Below are positions 35,772 through 38,304 of a stretch of DNA of 38,304 nucleotides, piece after piece. Below the pieces are notes generated by a model. That model worked only from the letters and a program-made list of their open reading frames with translations. It did not search any database and was not told the origin of the DNA. Origin of the DNA: an uncultured Flavobacteriales bacterium (GTDB lineage: Bacteria > Bacteroidota > Bacteroidia > Flavobacteriales_D > Parvicellaceae); the NCBI GenBank assembly GCA_913030835.1, contig CAJWDP010000031.1, positions 1-38,304 on the forward strand, read 5' to 3'. Each line of letters starts with the position of its first letter. Position 1 is the stretch's first letter. The position numbers were made by a program, and so were the translations under genes.

Positions 35772-36743
35772 TCAGTTCTCACCCTGATCAAAACCTGTTG
35801 ACTCAGCAATGCGATAATTGTTTCTTTCCGGTGAATTTCTGGCTATCATTTCACCTAAAAACCCTGCGACGAAAAAATTAACTCCCACAATCATAAAAGT
35901 CAGGGCGACAAAAAACCAGGAGTTATCAGCCAATAACTTGGCATCGGTGTGAATAAAAATCTTTTCTATTCCCAACCACATAAAAATGATTAACCCCAAA
36001 ATAAATACGGAAGTACCCAATACACCAAAAAGATGCATTGGCCTTTTTCCAAATCGTGAAATGAAAGTAATTGTTGCTAAATCAAGAAACCCATTGATAA
36101 ACCGCTCCAATCCGAATTTTGTAATTCCATATTTTCTAGGCCGGTGCTCTACTTTCTTCTCACCTACTCGCTCAAACCCAGCCCATTTAGCAATAACCGG
36201 AATGTAGCGATGCATTTCTCCGTACACTTCTATGTTCTTTACGACATCAATTTTGTATGCTTTTAATCCACAGTTGAAATCGTGTAGTTTAAGTCCGCTT
36301 AATCTTCTGGTAGCCCAATTAAATAATTTTGTAGGTATTGTCTTGGATTTGGGGTCCTGTCGGTTTTGTTTCCAGCCTGACACCAAATCAAAATCATCAT
36401 CGATAATCATGCGATACAATGCAGGTATTTCATCAGGAACATCTTGAAGATCGGCATCCATCGTAATCACAACTGATCCCTGCGCCAATTCGAACCCTCG
36501 ATTTAAGGCCGCACTTTTGCCATAATTCCGTCTAAATTTGATGCCTTTCACATTTGAATTAACACGGGATATTTCAATAATCTTATCCCAACTGCTATCC
36601 CTTGATCCATCATCAATCAAGATCATTTCATGAGTTAAACCATTGTTTTCGCACACTTTCCTTACCCAATCGGTAAGTTCCTGAAGTGATTCCTCCTCAT
36701 TGAGTAATGGAACTACTACGGATATATCTAATCTTGTCGACAT
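35772..36743 (-). CDS. GT2 glycosyltransferase, polyprenyl-phosphate type (DPM1/GtrB-like)
   Basis: The 323-residue protein begins with a GT-A catalytic domain: SVVVPLLNEEESL (8-20), LIDDGSRDSS (42-51) and the metal/nucleotide-binding DAD at 96-98 in MDADLQDVPDE. Two C-terminal membrane helices lie at about 237-260 and 274-298. This layout is shared by enzymes that move a sugar from UDP- or GDP-sugar onto polyprenyl phosphate at the inner membrane, for use in glycan, lipid A or glycoprotein modification. The donor sugar is not readable. A MORN-repeat gene follows after 4 bp. The dehydrogenase gene lies 115 bp upstream on the same strand; joint transcription is possible but unproven. Confidence 0.9.
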   Translation of the reverse strand: MSTRLDISVVVPLLNEEESLQELTDWVRKVCENNGLTHEMILIDDGSRDSSWDKIIEISRVNSNVKGIKFRRNYGKSAALNRGFELAQGSVVITMDADLQDVPDEIPALYRMIIDDDFDLVSGWKQNRQDPKSKTIPTKLFNWATRRLSGLKLHDFNCGLKAYKIDVVKNIEVYGEMHRYIPVIAKWAGFERVGEKKVEHRPRKYGITKFGLERFINGFLDLATITFISRFGKRPMHLFGVLGTSVFILGLIIFMWLGIEKIFIHTDAKLLADNSWFFVALTFMIVGVNFFVAGFLGEMIARNSPERNNYRIAESTGFDQGEN

Positions 36744-36858
36744 TGGTATTGCGAAATAACGAAATAATATTCAATTTCTTATCCGCTTGGAACCCCCTTT
36801 TAAGGGAATAAACGATTAAACGACTGCTCAATTCTCTGCATCACCCAGCAATTAATAT

Positions 36859-37677
36859 TCACGAATTCTTTTTCATTTTGTAATGGTGCATCATCAGTTT
36901 TTCAAACCATCTATCTCGAAGAACCCGCTTGGTAGACAATGCAAATTTTGATTTTATATTGCCAACATTATAGCGCATTCTCGGATTTCTTTTACTCATT
37001 ATTTTTGAAACCAGATGACCAATAAGAGCCGGGTCTTCGCCCTGCGCGACCTCATCGTTTATAATTTGGTATATCCGTTCAAAATCTGATCTATACTCAG
37101 ACTGAAGTGCTTTTTCCGACACGAACCTGTTTTTGTTGATGTTAGTTTTAAAATCTCCGGGTTCAATAATCACTGTTTTGATTCCGAACTGCATAATTTC
37201 CTGGCTCAATGATTCGGTAATGGTTTCGACAGCAGATTTGGATGCACAATAAATGCCTCGATACGGCAATCCCATGAGTCCACCAACCGAACTGATATTG
37301 ATAATTAACCCCGACTTTTTGCTGCGCATATGCGGTAAAGTTGCCTGACAGGCGCGGATCATCCCTGCTACATTGGTGTTAAAAATCTCTTGAATCTCAC
37401 TTATACTCGAATCCTCTATGGCTCCCGCCATTCCAATTCCGGCATTATTTACCAGAACATCAATTTTACCCTCCTTGCCAATGATCCAATCAATGGCACT
37501 TTTCACAGAAGCATCCTCATTCACATTCATCTGAATGGATTCGTAGCCTTCCGAGCTTTCCCCAGATTCTACAGAACGTCCCCCGGCAAATACTGCATGC
37601 CCTTCATTCGACAGCACATTGCAAATCGCTCTACCGATTCCGGAGGTTCCTCCGGTTACTAGCACAACCTTTTTCAT
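36859..37677 (-). CDS. Short-chain dehydrogenase/reductase
   Basis: This 272-residue SDR-family oxidoreductase has the nucleotide-binding motif TGGTSGIG (8-15), the structural NNAG (77-80), and a catalytic serine in INISSVGG (S129/S130) with Y143 and K147 in YCASK. The family uses NAD(P)H to reduce or oxidise hydroxyl/keto groups, and the substrate cannot be told. A possible -7 box TATATTTC (37699-37692) is at the usual distance from the ATG. It is overlapped by a perfect 12-bp palindrome, which may be an operator. Confidence 0.92.
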   Translation of the reverse strand: MKKVVLVTGGTSGIGRAICNVLSNEGHAVFAGGRSVESGESSEGYESIQMNVNEDASVKSAIDWIIGKEGKIDVLVNNAGIGMAGAIEDSSISEIQEIFNTNVAGMIRACQATLPHMRSKKSGLIINISSVGGLMGLPYRGIYCASKSAVETITESLSQEIMQFGIKTVIIEPGDFKTNINKNRFVSEKALQSEYRSDFERIYQIINDEVAQGEDPALIGHLVSKIMSKRNPRMRYNVGNIKSKFALSTKRVLRDRWFEKLMMHHYKMKKNS

Positions 37678-37682
37678 AACAA

Positions 37683-37694
37683 TTCAAGCTTGAA
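37683..37694. promoter_or_regulatory. Palindrome in the dehydrogenase promoter
   Basis: TTCAAGCTTGAA is a perfect 12-bp palindrome five bases upstream of the SDR start codon. It overlaps the likely transcription start and the end of the possible -7 box. It could be a repressor site, but a 12-bp palindrome may also arise by chance. Confidence 0.3.
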
Positions 37695-37797
37695 ATATAA
37701 AAAGCTTTTTAAAATCACTATTGAATTATTTTAAAATTGAATTGTTTCTTAGCCTATTTTACATGACCTTGATGCCCCCCTAAGAAAAAGTTGGGAC

Positions 37798-37813
37798 AAA
37801 AAAATAAGGCAAG
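37798..37813 (-). terminator. Terminator of the SRP RNA gene
   Basis: On the minus strand the RNA's closing half-stem CTTGCC is followed by TTATTTTTTT (37807-37798). The closing helix of the RNA plus the T-run forms an intrinsic terminator. Confidence 0.6.
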
Positions 37814-37901
37814 CTACTCACATCGCACCGCTACAACCGCCTACCCTTGCTATGTTCCCATCCTGGGGGATTCAGCAGGAGCTGGTCGTGTGAGACTTGC
37901 C
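37804..37901 (-). ncRNA. ffs: Small bacterial signal recognition particle RNA (4.5S type)
   Basis: The minus-strand RNA of about 95-100 nt carries the SRP helix 8 signature that binds protein Ffh. It contains CAGG, then AUG-GGAA-CAU (a 3-bp stem capped by a GGAA tetraloop, TTCC on the plus strand at 37855-37858), then AGCA; the CAGG and AGCA strands are the two sides of the symmetric loop. The ends pair as GGCAAG (37901-37896) with CUUGCC (37813-37808), and CUCACA with UGUGAG continues the long hairpin. A perfect -7 box (37908-37915) places the transcript start near 37901-37903, and a T-run follows the 3' end. The assignment rests on this helix 8 core; the exact ends may vary by several bases. 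The RNA guides membrane-protein mRNA-ribosome complexes to FtsY. Confidence 0.88.
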
Positions 37902-37907
37902 TCGCAG

Positions 37908-37915
37908 CAAAGATA
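37908..37915 (-). promoter_or_regulatory. -7 promoter box of the SRP RNA gene
   Basis: TATCTTTG on the minus strand is a perfect TAnnTTTG match, identical to the SiaB-family gene box. The expected start about 7 nt downstream coincides with the 5' end of the folded RNA. No TTG lies at the usual -33 distance. Confidence 0.65.
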
Positions 37916-37987
37916 AATCATTTATTCTTCTTCGCGTTCACATTTCAAACAAAAACTTGATCAACGAAAAAGTATTGGATCATCGAA

Positions 37988-38304
37988 TCAATAGACAATG
38001 GGGAGCGTTTTCATTATCTTCTGAACAATCTGCTCCTTATTAAGTCGATCGAACACAAAATTTCTTCTGAATTTTTTATTGTTAAAAGAATCAATAAATA
38101 GCTCTACATACTCGTCTTCCATTCGCTCAAGGTGATATGAATTTACCGTATCCTTATCGGACCCAATTACTTTAGCCGGGTTTATTCTGACTGAGGGAGC
38201 ATGAATATCCCCTATAAATCCAGCCACCGCATTTTCATTTATACCTGCAGTTCGTTCAGGTGAGCGTTCGCTCAAATCGTGATCAAAGCTTTCGTAAATG
38301 ACTA
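37988..38304 (-). CDS. Hypothetical protein, 5' end cut by window edge
   Basis: A reading frame on the minus strand ends at the TAG/TAA-type stop near 37988 and stays open to the right edge, so the true start lies outside. An in-frame TTG at 38275 is not needed as a start because the frame continues upstream through VIYESFDHD. About 104 residues are visible. They include SPERTAGINENAVAG, PAKVIGSDKDTVNSYHLERM and a basic C-terminal region (NNKKFRRNFVFDRLNKEQIVQKIMKTLPIVY). I do not recognise the family and see no membrane segment in the visible part. The SRP RNA gene with its own promoter lies downstream on the same strand. Confidence 0.65.
   Translation of the reverse strand, partial: VIYESFDHDLSERSPERTAGINENAVAGFIGDIHAPSVRINPAKVIGSDKDTVNSYHLERMEDEYVELFIDSFNNKKFRRNFVFDRLNKEQIVQKIMKTLPIVY

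Noticed and set aside
36793-36806. CCCTT/AAGGG inverted repeat upstream of the glycosyltransferase
   Set aside because: The loop would be two bases unless the stem is shortened to four pairs, and no T-run follows.

Overview
The window looks like chromosomal DNA of a Bacteroidota bacterium, most likely a marine-type member of Flavobacteriia (inference). The evidence is a C-terminal type IX secretion (T9SS) sorting domain, promoters of the TTG-N17-23-TAnnTTTG kind, a GH92 mannosidase with a Bacteroidota-style lipobox, the DUF4293/rho/DUF4199 neighbourhood, an XrtF-type exosortase, and AT-rich DNA (about 40% GC by eye). I saw no phage, insertion sequence, CRISPR array or tRNA. One structured RNA is present: a small signal recognition particle RNA near the right end.

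Layout, left to right. 1-3822 (-): a hypothetical gene cut by the left edge, then a giant secreted protein. The latter is a PNGase F-type amidase whose fold is interrupted by about 550 residues containing a LamG jelly-roll domain. 3928-6428 (-): truA and an MsbA-like ABC exporter, translationally coupled. 6492-9904: a phosphodiesterase, a DUF4293 protein, rho with a long disordered insert, and a DUF4199 protein. 10041-15527: a hexose MFS permease, a GH92 alpha-mannosidase lipoprotein and, convergently, a Tat-exported glycosylasparaginase. 15514-19413: a Wzc-like tyrosine kinase whose tail is a (YG)8 repeat, divergent from a compact exosortase cassette (PID-CTERM substrate, XrtF, XrtF-associated membrane protein). 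19406-21653: an RluA-type pseudouridine synthase, ArfB, a MORN-like secreted protein and a cytoplasmic-looking M23 peptidase. 21669-24388 (-): a TPR histidine kinase and LytTR regulator. 24526-27988 (-): pfkA and priA. 28341-32965 (+): a lipoprotein, a small secreted protein and a TerB/FHA-like/ABCG fusion transporter. 33004-38304: a SiaB-family kinase, a methyltransferase, a ZIP transporter, a MORN-repeat protein, a dolichol-phosphate-type glycosyltransferase, a short-chain dehydrogenase, SRP RNA, and a hypothetical gene cut by the right edge.

Two functional themes stand out. First, the window encodes three successive activities for dismantling N-glycoproteins: a PNGase F-like amidase (all three catalytic acids can be aligned), a GH92 mannosidase and a glycosylasparaginase, with a sugar permease beside the mannosidase. 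Second, a cell-surface module combines a polysaccharide co-polymerase/tyrosine kinase with an exosortase and what is probably its dedicated 79-residue substrate. The most promising candidate for an undescribed system is the lipoprotein/secreted protein/TerB-ABCG operon at 28341-32965, which converges on an orphan SiaB kinase.

Several starts were set by promoters. At the histidine kinase, siaB, the PID-CTERM gene and DUF4293, a -7 box lies inside or just after the longest possible reading frame, so I used the shorter start.
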